64,000 nt of DNA from Photobacterium salinisoli (GTDB lineage: Bacteria; Pseudomonadota; Gammaproteobacteria; Enterobacterales; Vibrionaceae), in assembly GCF_003614885.1 (NCBI RefSeq), contig NZ_QZMS01000011.1, positions 930,001 to 994,000 on the forward strand, given 5' to 3'. Within the stretch, counting starts at the first letter, position 1; every line of letters starts with the position of its first letter. The position numbers and the translations under genes are program-made. The notes below the pieces were generated by a model that was given only the letters and a program-made list of their open reading frames with translations, made no database searches and had not been told where the DNA came from. Below are positions 26,985-35,885 of the stretch, one piece after another.

Positions 26985-28244
26985 ATGTTACTCGGAGTCA
27001 TTGCTGACGATTTTACCGGTGCCACTGACATCGCAGGTTTCCTGGTTGCCAACGGCATGAAGACCATTCAGCTCAATGGCGTGCCTGCTGATGCGCTGAG
27101 CGCAGACGCCGATGCCGTGGTCATCAGCCTGAAATCCCGCTCCTGCCCTGTCGATCAAGCGGTCACCGATTCTGTGGCGGCATTACGCTGGTTACAAGCT
27201 GCCGGTTGTCAGCAGTTTTACTTCAAATACTGCTCAACCTTTGACAGTACAGCCGACGGCAATATCGGGCCGGTTACCGATGCCTTACTGGCGGAACTGA
27301 ATGAATCTTTTACTGTGATTTGTCCATCGCTTCCGGTCAATGGCCGTACCGTCTGTCACGGCAACCTGTTTGTCAACGGAGAGCTGCTGAGCGAATCCGG
27401 TATGCGTCATCACCCGGTGACCCCCATGACGGATGCCAACCTGATGCGACTGATGAATGCCCAGGCGCAGGGTGTGAGTGGACTGGTGGATTATCAGACC
27501 ATAGATCAAGGCACAAGCGCGGTAGTGGCGGCTTTTGACCAGCTGCGTGCTCAGGGCGTGCAGTACGCTGTGGTTGATACGCTCAACAATCAGCATCTGG
27601 TCACTATTGGCGAAGCCTGTAAAAACCTCAAATTGGTGACAGGTGGCTCAGGGCTGGCTGCCGGTATCGCCCGAAACTGGGTGACGGCGCAGTCCGGGCA
27701 GGCCGAAGCACTGTCAGCTGGTCATCCGCAAGCCGGTAAAACCGTGGTGCTGTCGGGGTCGTGTTCCGTGATGACCAACAAGCAAGTTGGCCAGTATCAG
27801 CGTGTTGCGCCGCACTTTGCTTTGGATGTGAAGGCCTGCCTGACCGATGACAATTACTGCAACGCCGTGTGTGACTGGGTAGTGGATAACCTGGACGGTG
27901 AATACGCGCCTATGGTGTTTGCGACCGCCAATCCTGAGATGCTGAAAGTGATACAGGCAGAATACGGTGCGCAGGCATCCAGTCTGGCCGTTGAGCAGTT
28001 CTTCAGCCAGCTGGCACACCGGCTGCGTGAACAGGGTGTTCGTAACTTCATTGTTGCTGGCGGTGAAACGTCCGGGGTTGTGACCCAGAGTCTTGGCGTG
28101 AAAGGTTTTCACATTGGTCCGCAAATCGCTCCGGGGGTGCCCTGGGTGACAGCGATCGATCAGGATCTGTCGCTGGCACTGAAATCCGGCAATTTTGGTG
28201 ACGAATCATTTTTTACGACTGCACAAGGATTTTTCCATGACTGA
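26985..28244 (+). CDS. otnK: 3-oxo-tetronate kinase OtnK
   Basis: 419 residues of the four-carbon acid sugar kinase family (DUF1537). The N-terminal domain has LGVIADDFTGATDIAGFL, with the substrate-binding Asp pair, and FKYCSTFDSTADGNIGPV. The C-terminal ATP domain has SGSCSVMTNKQ, GGETSGVV and GPQIAPGVPW. It phosphorylates 3-oxo-tetronate at O4. It overlaps otnC by 8 bp, which indicates translational coupling. Confidence 0.93.
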   Translation: MLLGVIADDFTGATDIAGFLVANGMKTIQLNGVPADALSADADAVVISLKSRSCPVDQAVTDSVAALRWLQAAGCQQFYFKYCSTFDSTADGNIGPVTDALLAELNESFTVICPSLPVNGRTVCHGNLFVNGELLSESGMRHHPVTPMTDANLMRLMNAQAQGVSGLVDYQTIDQGTSAVVAAFDQLRAQGVQYAVVDTLNNQHLVTIGEACKNLKLVTGGSGLAAGIARNWVTAQSGQAEALSAGHPQAGKTVVLSGSCSVMTNKQVGQYQRVAPHFALDVKACLTDDNYCNAVCDWVVDNLDGEYAPMVFATANPEMLKVIQAEYGAQASSLAVEQFFSQLAHRLREQGVRNFIVAGGETSGVVTQSLGVKGFHIGPQIAPGVPWVTAIDQDLSLALKSGNFGDESFFTTAQGFFHD

Positions 28245-28869
28245 ACAAGCGTTAAGAGAAGAAATGGTGACGCTTGCCCGTTCGATGTTTGAGCGGGGCT
28301 ATGCCACCGGTGGGGCAGGAAATCTGTCTCTTAAACTCCCCGACGGCAATTTTCTGACCACACCAACAGGCTCGTCCTTCGGACGATTGGTGGCTGAGCG
28401 TCTGTCGGTAGTGGATATCGACGGTAATCATTTGTCGGGAGATCGCCCTTCAAAAGAGATTGCATTCCATCTGGCGATTTACCGCAACAGCCCGGATTGT
28501 AATGCCATTGTGCATTTGCACTCCACTTACCTGACGGCTTTGTCGTGTCTGGAAGGACTGGATCCTGACAATGCGATTAAACCCTTCACACCGTATTACG
28601 TGATGCGGGTTGGTCAGCTGCCGGTGATCCCGTATCTGCGTCCGGGCGATCCGCAAATTGCAACGGAACTGGCCAATCGTGCGGCTGACTACCGTGCATT
28701 CCTGCTGGCCAATCACGGCCCGGTCATTACCGGTACAGATCTGCGTGATGCGGTTGATAACGCCGAAGAGCTGGAAGAAACCGCTAAACTGGCGCTGATG
28801 CTCGATGGCAAAGCCATTCGTTATCTGACCGATGCGGAAGTCAGCGACCTGAAAGGGAGAGGAAAATAA
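28237..28869 (+). CDS. otnC: 3-oxo-tetronate 4-phosphate decarboxylase OtnC
   Basis: 210 residues, class II aldolase/adducin fold. The zinc ligands are in HLHST (His at about 88 and 90) and in the later LANHGPV. GGAGNLSLKL and PTGSSFG are the phosphate-binding segments. It converts 3-oxo-tetronate-4-phosphate to dihydroxyacetone phosphate and CO2. The start at ATG 28237 is inside the end of otnK; the longer frame from 28195 is not used because MTEQALREEMV is the family start and follows AAGGATTTTTCC. Confidence 0.92.
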   Translation: MTEQALREEMVTLARSMFERGYATGGAGNLSLKLPDGNFLTTPTGSSFGRLVAERLSVVDIDGNHLSGDRPSKEIAFHLAIYRNSPDCNAIVHLHSTYLTALSCLEGLDPDNAIKPFTPYYVMRVGQLPVIPYLRPGDPQIATELANRAADYRAFLLANHGPVITGTDLRDAVDNAEELEETAKLALMLDGKAIRYLTDAEVSDLKGRGK

Positions 28870-29645
28870 TGGCCAGATTTGCAGCCAACCTCACCATGCT
28901 GTTCACTGAAGTGCCTTTTACAGACCGCTTCGGTCAGGCCAGCAAAGCCGGATTCAAAGCCGTTGAATTTTTGTTTCCCTATGAATATGAAGCGGAACTG
29001 TTGGCAGAACAGCTCAGAACGCATCAGCTTGAGCAGGCACTCTTTAATATGCCGCCGGGCGATTGGGCGGCGGGTGAGCGTGGCATTGCTGCCCTGCCGG
29101 ACCGCATTGAAGAGTTTGAGCAAAGTGTTGAGATTGCCCTTCATTACGCGCAGGCACTGAGCTGTAAAAAGGTGCATGCCATGGCAGGTATTCTCAGTCC
29201 AGACTTCTCGGTTGAAGCACACAGAGAAACCTTTGTCCGTAATTTGCGCTATGCCGCTGATCGCTTTGCCGTACACGGTATCTGCGTGATGATTGAGCCG
29301 CTGAACAGCCGTGATGTGCCGGGCTATTTTGTGGCCCATCAGCGTGACGCTGTCGCGCTAATTAAAGCTATCGACCGACCGAATGTGAAACTGCAGTTCG
29401 ATGTGTATCACGCGCAAATCATGGACGGCGATCTGTCTGTTCTGATCAAAGAGGTCGCGGATTACATCGGCCATGTGCAGATAGCATCTGTGCCAAGCCG
29501 TAATGAACCCTACGAGGGTGAAGTGAATTACCCTTTCCTGTTCGGCGAGCTGGACAAGTCGGGTTATCAGGACTGGATCGGGTGTGAGTACAACCCGCGA
29601 CAAGGCACACTAGAAGGCCTGAGCTGGGTAACACCTTATCTGTAA
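28869..29645 (+). CDS. otnI: 2-oxo-tetronate isomerase OtnI
   Basis: 258 residues, TIM-barrel protein of the hydroxypyruvate-isomerase-like group. Seen: ANLTMLFTEVPF, GFKAVEFLFPYE, the active-site Glu in IEPLNSRDVPGYF, FDVYHAQIMDGDL and the late GCEYNPR. It interconverts 2-oxo- and 3-oxo-tetronate, joining the L-threonate and D-erythronate branches. Its ATG overlaps the otnC stop by one base (TAATG). Confidence 0.92.
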   Translation: MARFAANLTMLFTEVPFTDRFGQASKAGFKAVEFLFPYEYEAELLAEQLRTHQLEQALFNMPPGDWAAGERGIAALPDRIEEFEQSVEIALHYAQALSCKKVHAMAGILSPDFSVEAHRETFVRNLRYAADRFAVHGICVMIEPLNSRDVPGYFVAHQRDAVALIKAIDRPNVKLQFDVYHAQIMDGDLSVLIKEVADYIGHVQIASVPSRNEPYEGEVNYPFLFGELDKSGYQDWIGCEYNPRQGTLEGLSWVTPYL

Positions 29646-29746
29646 ACGGAGCAATGAATAAACGGACCTGTTTGTAAACGGAAGCCGACATCGACAATTT
29701 CGTCAACAGACTTAAGACAAGATAGAAGAGAGCAAGGACATCCCCT

Positions 29747-30712
29747 ATGAAAATAATTATTACAGGCGGGGCAGGCTTTTTAGGAGCCATGCTTACCGAC
29801 ACCCTGCTACAACGTTATGACGACATCGAGCGAATCAAGATAGTGGATCGCATCGCCCCGGATCTGAGTCAGTTCGACAGCCGTGTCAGTGCGGTTGTGG
29901 GCGACATTACTCACCCGGCAGATATTGATTCGCTGATTGATGCCGACACCACCCATGTTTTCCATCTGGCGGCGATTGTGTCGAGCCATGCCGAAGAAGA
30001 TTTCGATCTCGGTATGAAAGTGAATTTGCTGGCCACCCAGCTATTGCTGGAAAAATGCCGTCAGGTGAATCCGGCGATCCGCTTTGTGTTCTCCAGTTCA
30101 CTGGCGGTGTTTGGTGGCGAGCTGCCGGATCTGATTGAGCCTATGACGGCGACTCAACCTAGCTCTTCTTATGGTACGCAAAAAGCCATCGGTGAGTTGC
30201 TGGTTAACGACTACGGCCGTAAAGGTTTTGTCGATGCCATTACTGTGCGCCTGCCGACTATTTGTATTCGCCCGGGTTTGCCGAACAAAGCGGCGTCGTC
30301 TTTTGTCAGCGGGATCATCCGTGAACCGCTGAAAGGCGAAACGTCAAACTGCCCGGTTGAGCCAACGCTGCCACTGTGGATTTCCAGCCCGGAAACAGTG
30401 ATCGATAACATTATCCATGCCAGCCAGTTACCGGCTGACGCCATCAAAGGCTATCGCACCTTTAATCTGCCTGGTATTCAGGTGACGCCTGCAGAGATGA
30501 TCGTGGCCATGACAGAGACGGTGGGTACAGGGTTTGCTGAGCGTGTGAGCTACGAGGCGGATGCCGCTATTGCCCGTATCGTCGGCAGCTGGCCGAAAGG
30601 GTTCAATAATGCGTCGGAACTGACGTTGGGTTTTAAAGCGGATAAGGATTTCCAGTCGGTACTTAAGGCGTATTTAGCTAAGTATCCGGTACGCGAAGAG
30701 GAGGCGATCTAA
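29747..30712 (+). CDS. denD: D-erythronate dehydrogenase DenD
   Basis: 321 residues of the extended short-chain dehydrogenase / epimerase family. NAD-binding motif TGGAGFLGAML is at 6-16, and the active-site pair is Tyr and Lys in SSYGTQKAIGE, with Ser in FSSSLAVFG. It oxidises D-erythronate to its 2-oxo acid. It is separated from otnI by 101 bp but on the same strand, and overlaps the permease gene by one base. AAGGACATCCCCT precedes the ATG. Confidence 0.92.
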   Translation: MKIIITGGAGFLGAMLTDTLLQRYDDIERIKIVDRIAPDLSQFDSRVSAVVGDITHPADIDSLIDADTTHVFHLAAIVSSHAEEDFDLGMKVNLLATQLLLEKCRQVNPAIRFVFSSSLAVFGGELPDLIEPMTATQPSSSYGTQKAIGELLVNDYGRKGFVDAITVRLPTICIRPGLPNKAASSFVSGIIREPLKGETSNCPVEPTLPLWISSPETVIDNIIHASQLPADAIKGYRTFNLPGIQVTPAEMIVAMTETVGTGFAERVSYEADAAIARIVGSWPKGFNNASELTLGFKADKDFQSVLKAYLAKYPVREEEAI

Positions 30713-32208
30713 TGTTACCCATTTCTGTTATAGGTTTAATTATTGCGGTGTTCGTACTGATTTTTCTGGTGCTGAGAACCCGTGTTCACGTCTTAATCGC
30801 GATGCTGGCTGCGGCTTGTATTGCCGGTTTGATTGGCGGGCTGAGTGTGGACGACACCATGTCGGCGATCAGCAAAGGGTTCGGCGGTACGCTGGGCGGT
30901 ATTGGTATCGTGATTGGTCTGGGTGTCATGATGGGTGCCATTCTCGAAACTTCCGGTGCCGGTGAGTCCATTGCCTATCACTTCATCAAATGGCTGGGCA
31001 AGAAGAAAGAGGAGATGGCACTGGCGATTACCGGTTATATTGTCAGTATCCCTGTGTTCGTCGACAGTGCACTGATCATCCTGTATCCGATTGCGAAGTC
31101 ACTGTCTAAAACCTCTGGCCGTTCCATTCTGACACTGACTGTTGCCCTGGCTGGTGGTCTGGTTGTAGCGCACCACTGTATTCCGCCGACACCTGGTCCG
31201 CTGGGCGTTGCCAGTATTTTCGGTGTTGATATCGCCTCTATGCTGGGTCTGGGTCTGGTGATTGCGCTGCCATCTATCTACGGCATTGTGATGTATGCCC
31301 GCTGGTTAGAAAAGCACTTCCCGGAATATGCGACACCTGTTTCTCTGCCGCAGGAATCTGATGACCTGAAGAAAGTGCATGACGAGTACATGGCATCCAA
31401 AGCCACGAAAAATCTGCCTTCGCTGATGAAATCTATCATGCCGATTGCGGTGCCGATTCTGCTGATTCTGGTGAAATCGCTGGCAAGCCTGCTGGAAAAA
31501 CAGTTGGGATTTGACGGGTTGTCGGAAAGCGCGCTGGGCGCGGTGATCAACTTTGTCGGCCATCCTGTGATTGCCTTGTCTATCAGTACGCTGCTGGCGG
31601 TTTATACCCTGACACCGTATCTGGACAAAGAAACCACGACCCGTAAGCTGGAAGAAGGGATTTCCACCTCAGGGATTATCCTGCTGGTGACTGGTGCAGG
31701 TGGTGCGCTGGGCAGCGTACTGCGTGAATCGGGTGCGGGTACTGAAATCGCCAACCAGATTGCGGCACTGTCTATTTCACCCATCATGATCCCGTTCATC
31801 ATCGCGACTCTGGTACGTGTGATTCAGGGCAGCGGCACTGTGTCTATGATTACGGCAGCCTCTATTTCTGCGCCGGTTCTGGCTGAAATGGAAGGTATTA
31901 ATATGTTGTTTGCCGCATCTGCCGCGACCATGGGCAGTTTGTTTGCCGGTTACTTCAACGACAGCCTGTTCCACATAGTGAACCGTCTGATGGGTGTGAC
32001 CGAAGTGCGTAAGCAACTGGTGATCTGGACGGTACCGACGACCATCGCCTGGTCAATCGGCGGCTCGCTGGTGATGATCCTGAACCTGATCTTCGGCAGC
32101 CAGGGCAGTGTGTTCGACCCGGTGATGCCACTGTTGTTCCTGGCGGGCTGCATCTACTTCGTAAAGTCGCAAAGTAAACCCGCAGCAGAGGTCGTCGCCA
32201 GCAATTAA
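30712..32208 (+). CDS. GntP-family permease for C4 sugar acids
   Basis: 498 residues with 12-14 hydrophobic segments. It has the family's Gly-rich segments (GFGGTLGGIGIVIGLGVMMG, VVAHHCIPPTPGPLGVA and GSGTVSMITAASISAPVL) of the gluconate:H+ symporters. As the last gene of the tetronate operon it most likely imports L-threonate and/or D-erythronate. It overlaps denD by one base and is followed by a strong terminator. Confidence 0.92.
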   Translation: MLPISVIGLIIAVFVLIFLVLRTRVHVLIAMLAAACIAGLIGGLSVDDTMSAISKGFGGTLGGIGIVIGLGVMMGAILETSGAGESIAYHFIKWLGKKKEEMALAITGYIVSIPVFVDSALIILYPIAKSLSKTSGRSILTLTVALAGGLVVAHHCIPPTPGPLGVASIFGVDIASMLGLGLVIALPSIYGIVMYARWLEKHFPEYATPVSLPQESDDLKKVHDEYMASKATKNLPSLMKSIMPIAVPILLILVKSLASLLEKQLGFDGLSESALGAVINFVGHPVIALSISTLLAVYTLTPYLDKETTTRKLEEGISTSGIILLVTGAGGALGSVLRESGAGTEIANQIAALSISPIMIPFIIATLVRVIQGSGTVSMITAASISAPVLAEMEGINMLFAASAATMGSLFAGYFNDSLFHIVNRLMGVTEVRKQLVIWTVPTTIAWSIGGSLVMILNLIFGSQGSVFDPVMPLLFLAGCIYFVKSQSKPAAEVVASN

Positions 32209-32253
32209 TCCATGATGGTATGAGGTGTGGATTGACGTATCTCTTAGCGTATT

Positions 32254-32283
32254 ACAGCCCCCGGTTCCGGGGGCTTTTTTGTT
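32254..32283 (+). terminator. Terminator of the tetronate operon
   Basis: AGCCCCCGG-TT-CCGGGGGCT followed by TTTTTTGTTTG, 47 bp after the permease stop. Confidence 0.92.
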
Positions 32284-32605
32284 TGTCCTGCGAAGCTGGC
32301 AATGCTCGCCTGTTTGAGATCTTCAGCTTTGCATTCAATAATGACCGATAAAAAGCAGGCAAATAGAAAAAGACATTCATATATCGTGATTGCGATCTAT
32401 GTTTCGCACATGTTGTAAATGGCTTGTTATGTGTGGCATTTGGATTCACCACTAATCAGGTAATATAAAGTCATAAGGGGTGGAAATTGGGAAGGGTTCA
32501 TAATGCAAAGTATGGCTGTGAATGCTTCAGATTTAATGTATGTACAAGATACAGATAGTCTTTCCAAGCACTCATCGTGAGTAAAACAGGCAGTTAGACG
32601 GTGGT
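32284..32605. other. Intergenic region before the two-component operon
   Basis: About 320 bp, AT-rich to the right, with no convincing gene. It should contain the promoter of the TctD-like operon; I could not pick a clear -35/-10 pair. Confidence 0.4.
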
Positions 32606-33277
32606 ATGATGAGAGTTTTGATTGTAGAAGATGACAGACTGATCAGTGAATCCCTCGAGCAGCGTTTTAAAGACTTAGGCCACGGGGTGGACACCGCCTA
32701 TGATGGGCAAGTTGCGTATTCGTTGGTAGCACACACACGGTATGATCTCGTGATTCTGGATCTCAATTTGCCTAACCGTTCGGGCGAGGCGATCACGAAA
32801 AAAATTCGTCAGCACGGTAATACGCCGATCCTCATATTGACCGCACGTAATGAAGTGTTCGATCGGATTGAATTGCTCGACTTAGGGGCCGATGACTACT
32901 TAACAAAGCCTTTTGATTTGGGGGAACTGGAAGCCCGCTGTCGTTCTATTGTGCGCCGTAGTCAAGGTAACGATCAAAACGTGATAGAGATTGGTGATAT
33001 CACCTTTGATAGCGCGAGTGCCCGTGTGCAAATCCAAGGGCAGGAGATTGATTTAAAAAACCGAGAATATCGTCTACTCGAAGTGTTTGTGAGTCATCCT
33101 AATCGTGTTTTAAGTAAAGATGAAATCATCGATCACTTGTATGGCTATGATAATCCTCCCAATCAGAACGCCATTGAAACGTACGTTGGTCGGTTACGTA
33201 AGTCGCTCAGTGCAAGTCGTGTCGAAATAAAAACGCTGCGCGGCTTGGGGTATGTTCTCTCTGTGAAACAACCATGA
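32606..33277 (+). CDS. TctD-like response regulator
   Basis: 223 residues of the OmpR/PhoB class. Receiver domain with acidic pair Asp9-Asp10, phospho-acceptor Asp52 in LVILDLNLP and Lys in LTKPFD. A winged-helix output domain (about 125-220) ends with ALRGLGYVL-type residues (KTLRGLGYVLS). It overlaps the kinase gene by 4 bp (ATGA). With the transporter genes downstream it most likely activates uptake of a tricarboxylate-like substrate, as TctD does. Confidence 0.92.
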   Translation: MMRVLIVEDDRLISESLEQRFKDLGHGVDTAYDGQVAYSLVAHTRYDLVILDLNLPNRSGEAITKKIRQHGNTPILILTARNEVFDRIELLDLGADDYLTKPFDLGELEARCRSIVRRSQGNDQNVIEIGDITFDSASARVQIQGQEIDLKNREYRLLEVFVSHPNRVLSKDEIIDHLYGYDNPPNQNAIETYVGRLRKSLSASRVEIKTLRGLGYVLSVKQP

Positions 33278-34707
33278 TTGCCGTTCCATTTCGGTTTTCG
33301 ACCAGGTCGCTGCGTTCTCAGCTCTTGGTGTACTCAGCGGGCTTACTTTTGGTCATCGGTCTGCTCGCATTGATGGTTGTAAAGCGTTTTGCGTTTGAAA
33401 CAGCCCAAAGCACATTTGACCGGCCATTGGCCAATTCTGCGTTGCAACTATTAGAAGAAGTACGGCTTGAAGGTGGGGAGCTGGCTATTGATATGCCTTT
33501 TTCTGCGTTTAGCGGACTCGCTGATGCGCCTCGCGACAAGGTGTTTTATCTGATCGCCACCAAACAGCAAGCCTATGTAACCGGTTATCAAGAATTACTG
33601 GCCAATGACACGGTACGTCAAAAAATTCAGACATATACCATGCAATTGGAAACGTCACCTGAGTATTTTGATCTTAAGTTTCGAGGCGAATACTTACGTG
33701 CTGCACTTGTGGGGCGAGTGATCTACACGCGAAATGGTCCGCAACAAGTGTTGGTGCTGGTGGGGCAGACGGCTGAAGCGCGTACAGAGTGGGAGCACCA
33801 ACTTTCAGACGTCGCGTTAAAATTGATCACCGCTGTGATTCTTTGCACCATCATTGTCATTGTTCTTTTGATTTATCAGGTGCTTAAGCCGGTAAAATTG
33901 CTCAATCAAAAAATGATGAAGCGATCGAACATAGATCTGACACCGATTGATCTGGATGTGCCAGAAGAAGTCAGTCACCTGGTCAAAAGCATCAACATAT
34001 TCATGGGGCAGTTAGACGAAACGCTGTCTAATCTGAAAAATTTCACCAGCGAAGCGGCGCATCAATTGAAAACCCCATTAGCGGGAATGCGGGTACAAGT
34101 TGAGTTACTGCACAGTCGGGAAACGACCGCCGAAACGGAACGTGCTTTGGCCCGAGTGCTGGAGGCGTGTGATGTGCTTGAACGCACTATCGAACAATTA
34201 CTCAATCAAGCCACCATTAAACATCGATATCGCAGCATCGAACCTCAGACCATTCATATAAACGCATTGGTTGAAAACGTGTGTCGTTCTTTAGCCATAC
34301 AAGCATTGGCACGAGATATTGAATTAAGCTTGCAACAAGACGCTCAATTTACGATTGTCGGTGATGCTTTTGGTGTCGAGCAAATGCTGTTAAATCTTAT
34401 CGAGAATGCGATCAAATATTCCCCTGGCGGCAAGTCAGTAGAGGTGGAAGTGGTACGGCGAGGTTCGAAAGCCAGTATCGTGATCCGGGATTTTGGTCCG
34501 GGTATCGCAGATAAAGACAAGTCTTTGGTGTTTGAGCGTTTCCACCGGCTTCCTGGCGGTGAACAATCGGGGACTGGGCTGGGTATGAGTATCGCCGCGG
34601 ATGTCGCTGAGCATTGTCGGGCTCTGCTTTTGCTTAAAGACACCGTCCCGAACGGGCTGACTGTGGAAATTCAATTTCCTTACAAAACATGGCAGGAGGC
34701 TGAATGA
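33274..34707 (+). CDS. TctE-like sensor histidine kinase
   Basis: 477 residues. TM1 (about 15-37), a periplasmic domain of about 140 residues of the TctE type, TM2 (about 180-203), a HAMP-like linker, HisKA with His263 in SEAAHQLKTPLAGM, and HATPase with LIENAIKYSP, DFGPGI and GTGLGMSI. It overlaps the response regulator upstream and the binding-protein gene downstream by 4 bp each, so all three are translationally coupled. Confidence 0.92.
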   Translation: MIAVPFRFSTRSLRSQLLVYSAGLLLVIGLLALMVVKRFAFETAQSTFDRPLANSALQLLEEVRLEGGELAIDMPFSAFSGLADAPRDKVFYLIATKQQAYVTGYQELLANDTVRQKIQTYTMQLETSPEYFDLKFRGEYLRAALVGRVIYTRNGPQQVLVLVGQTAEARTEWEHQLSDVALKLITAVILCTIIVIVLLIYQVLKPVKLLNQKMMKRSNIDLTPIDLDVPEEVSHLVKSINIFMGQLDETLSNLKNFTSEAAHQLKTPLAGMRVQVELLHSRETTAETERALARVLEACDVLERTIEQLLNQATIKHRYRSIEPQTIHINALVENVCRSLAIQALARDIELSLQQDAQFTIVGDAFGVEQMLLNLIENAIKYSPGGKSVEVEVVRRGSKASIVIRDFGPGIADKDKSLVFERFHRLPGGEQSGTGLGMSIAADVAEHCRALLLLKDTVPNGLTVEIQFPYKTWQEAE

Positions 34708-35768
34708 CGCTATTGAAGGGCATCATTGGGGTGTGTTTGCTTTTTGCGAGCACACTGGTGGATGCGAAACCAACCAACAGCCCTCTTGTTACGTTAAGGG
34801 TATTTGGCGCTGCATACTTATCGGAAATGAAACCGCTTTTGGATGATTTTTCGATGCGAAACCCGGACATTAATGTGCAGTACCGCTGGATGAGCAGTGA
34901 AGAACTCGATAGCTACATTCGCTCCAATGCCGAACCACAGCCTGATATTACGATCAGCTCAGTAATGCATTTGCAATTACGTCTGGTAAACGATGGTTAT
35001 GCGCTAGAGCATGATCAACTCCTTGCTCAAGAGACATCAGAAAACAGCCCATTTCCAATCTGGAGTCAATGGAGAAACGCTTTGTTTGGATTCAGCTTCG
35101 AACCTGCTGTCGTGGTGTTCAATAAAGCGTTTATGCAAGACAAAGAGGTACCCACCAATCGTACTGAGTTACTCGGTTTTATTCGGCAGCACAGCGATGA
35201 ACTGATGGGGCGCATCGGATTGTTTGACATAAGAAAAGTGGGAGTTGGCTATTTATTGTGGTCCTTTGAACGCCAACAAGCGCGTAATTATGGTCAATTC
35301 CTCGAGTTATTTAATTATCACTATGCTCGTACCTTTGACAGTACGCGCAGTATGCTCCGAGCAGTAAGCCTGGGTCAAATTGCCATGTCCTACCAAGTCG
35401 TCGGCTCTTATGCCAACAGTTGGTTAAAATTACACGACGATATCGTGGTGGTGCCGATGGAAGATTACACACCGGTTATTATGCGTACCGCATTCATTAA
35501 CCGCACGACCCAAAACACGGAGCAAGCGAAACAGTTCATCAGTTATCTGCTCTCATCACCGGGTCAATGGGTGATGGCAGAGCAGACCAACATGCCACCT
35601 ATCCGTTTGGATGTGACGGGAAAGAAGTCCGCCCAATATATGAGAGAAGCGTTTGCAGATCAGTTAAAGCCGCTGCCTCTGGACGTTCGGCTATTGGTGT
35701 TTGCTGATAAGAGTAAAAAAGAGATAGTGATCACTGAGTGGGAAAACGCCCTTAAAAATTACGACTAA
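34704..35768 (+). CDS. Periplasmic substrate-binding protein coupled to the sensor kinase
   Basis: 354 residues with a signal peptide (LLKGIIGVCLLFASTLVDA, cleavage before KPTNS). The mature part is an iron/polyamine-type (family 1) solute-binding protein with LRVFGAAYLSEMKPLLDDF, a domain hinge near FGFSFEPAVVVFNKAF, and QAKQFISYLLSSPGQWVMAE. No ABC permease or ATPase lies nearby. The 4-bp overlap with the kinase suggests it presents ligand to the kinase's periplasmic domain, as PgtC does in the phosphoglycerate system. That role is inferred. Confidence 0.85.
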   Translation: MTLLKGIIGVCLLFASTLVDAKPTNSPLVTLRVFGAAYLSEMKPLLDDFSMRNPDINVQYRWMSSEELDSYIRSNAEPQPDITISSVMHLQLRLVNDGYALEHDQLLAQETSENSPFPIWSQWRNALFGFSFEPAVVVFNKAFMQDKEVPTNRTELLGFIRQHSDELMGRIGLFDIRKVGVGYLLWSFERQQARNYGQFLELFNYHYARTFDSTRSMLRAVSLGQIAMSYQVVGSYANSWLKLHDDIVVVPMEDYTPVIMRTAFINRTTQNTEQAKQFISYLLSSPGQWVMAEQTNMPPIRLDVTGKKSAQYMREAFADQLKPLPLDVRLLVFADKSKKEIVITEWENALKNYD

Positions 35769-35840
35769 CGCCTAACAACTCCTTCCTCTTCCTGTCAGTA
35801 AGTCAGTGATATGACAGGTTCGTTTTGTAGCGTCTTACCA

Positions 35841-35862
35841 CCACTTTCAAGGGTGAAAGTGG
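35841..35862 (+). promoter_or_regulatory. Hairpin in the leader of the PrpF-family gene
   Basis: CCACTTTCA / TGAAAGTGG with a 4-nt loop, 24 bp before the ATG at 35886. No T-run follows. It may be an operator or an mRNA element. Confidence 0.4.
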
Positions 35863-35885
35863 GTAAATGGTAAGGAGCTCTCATC

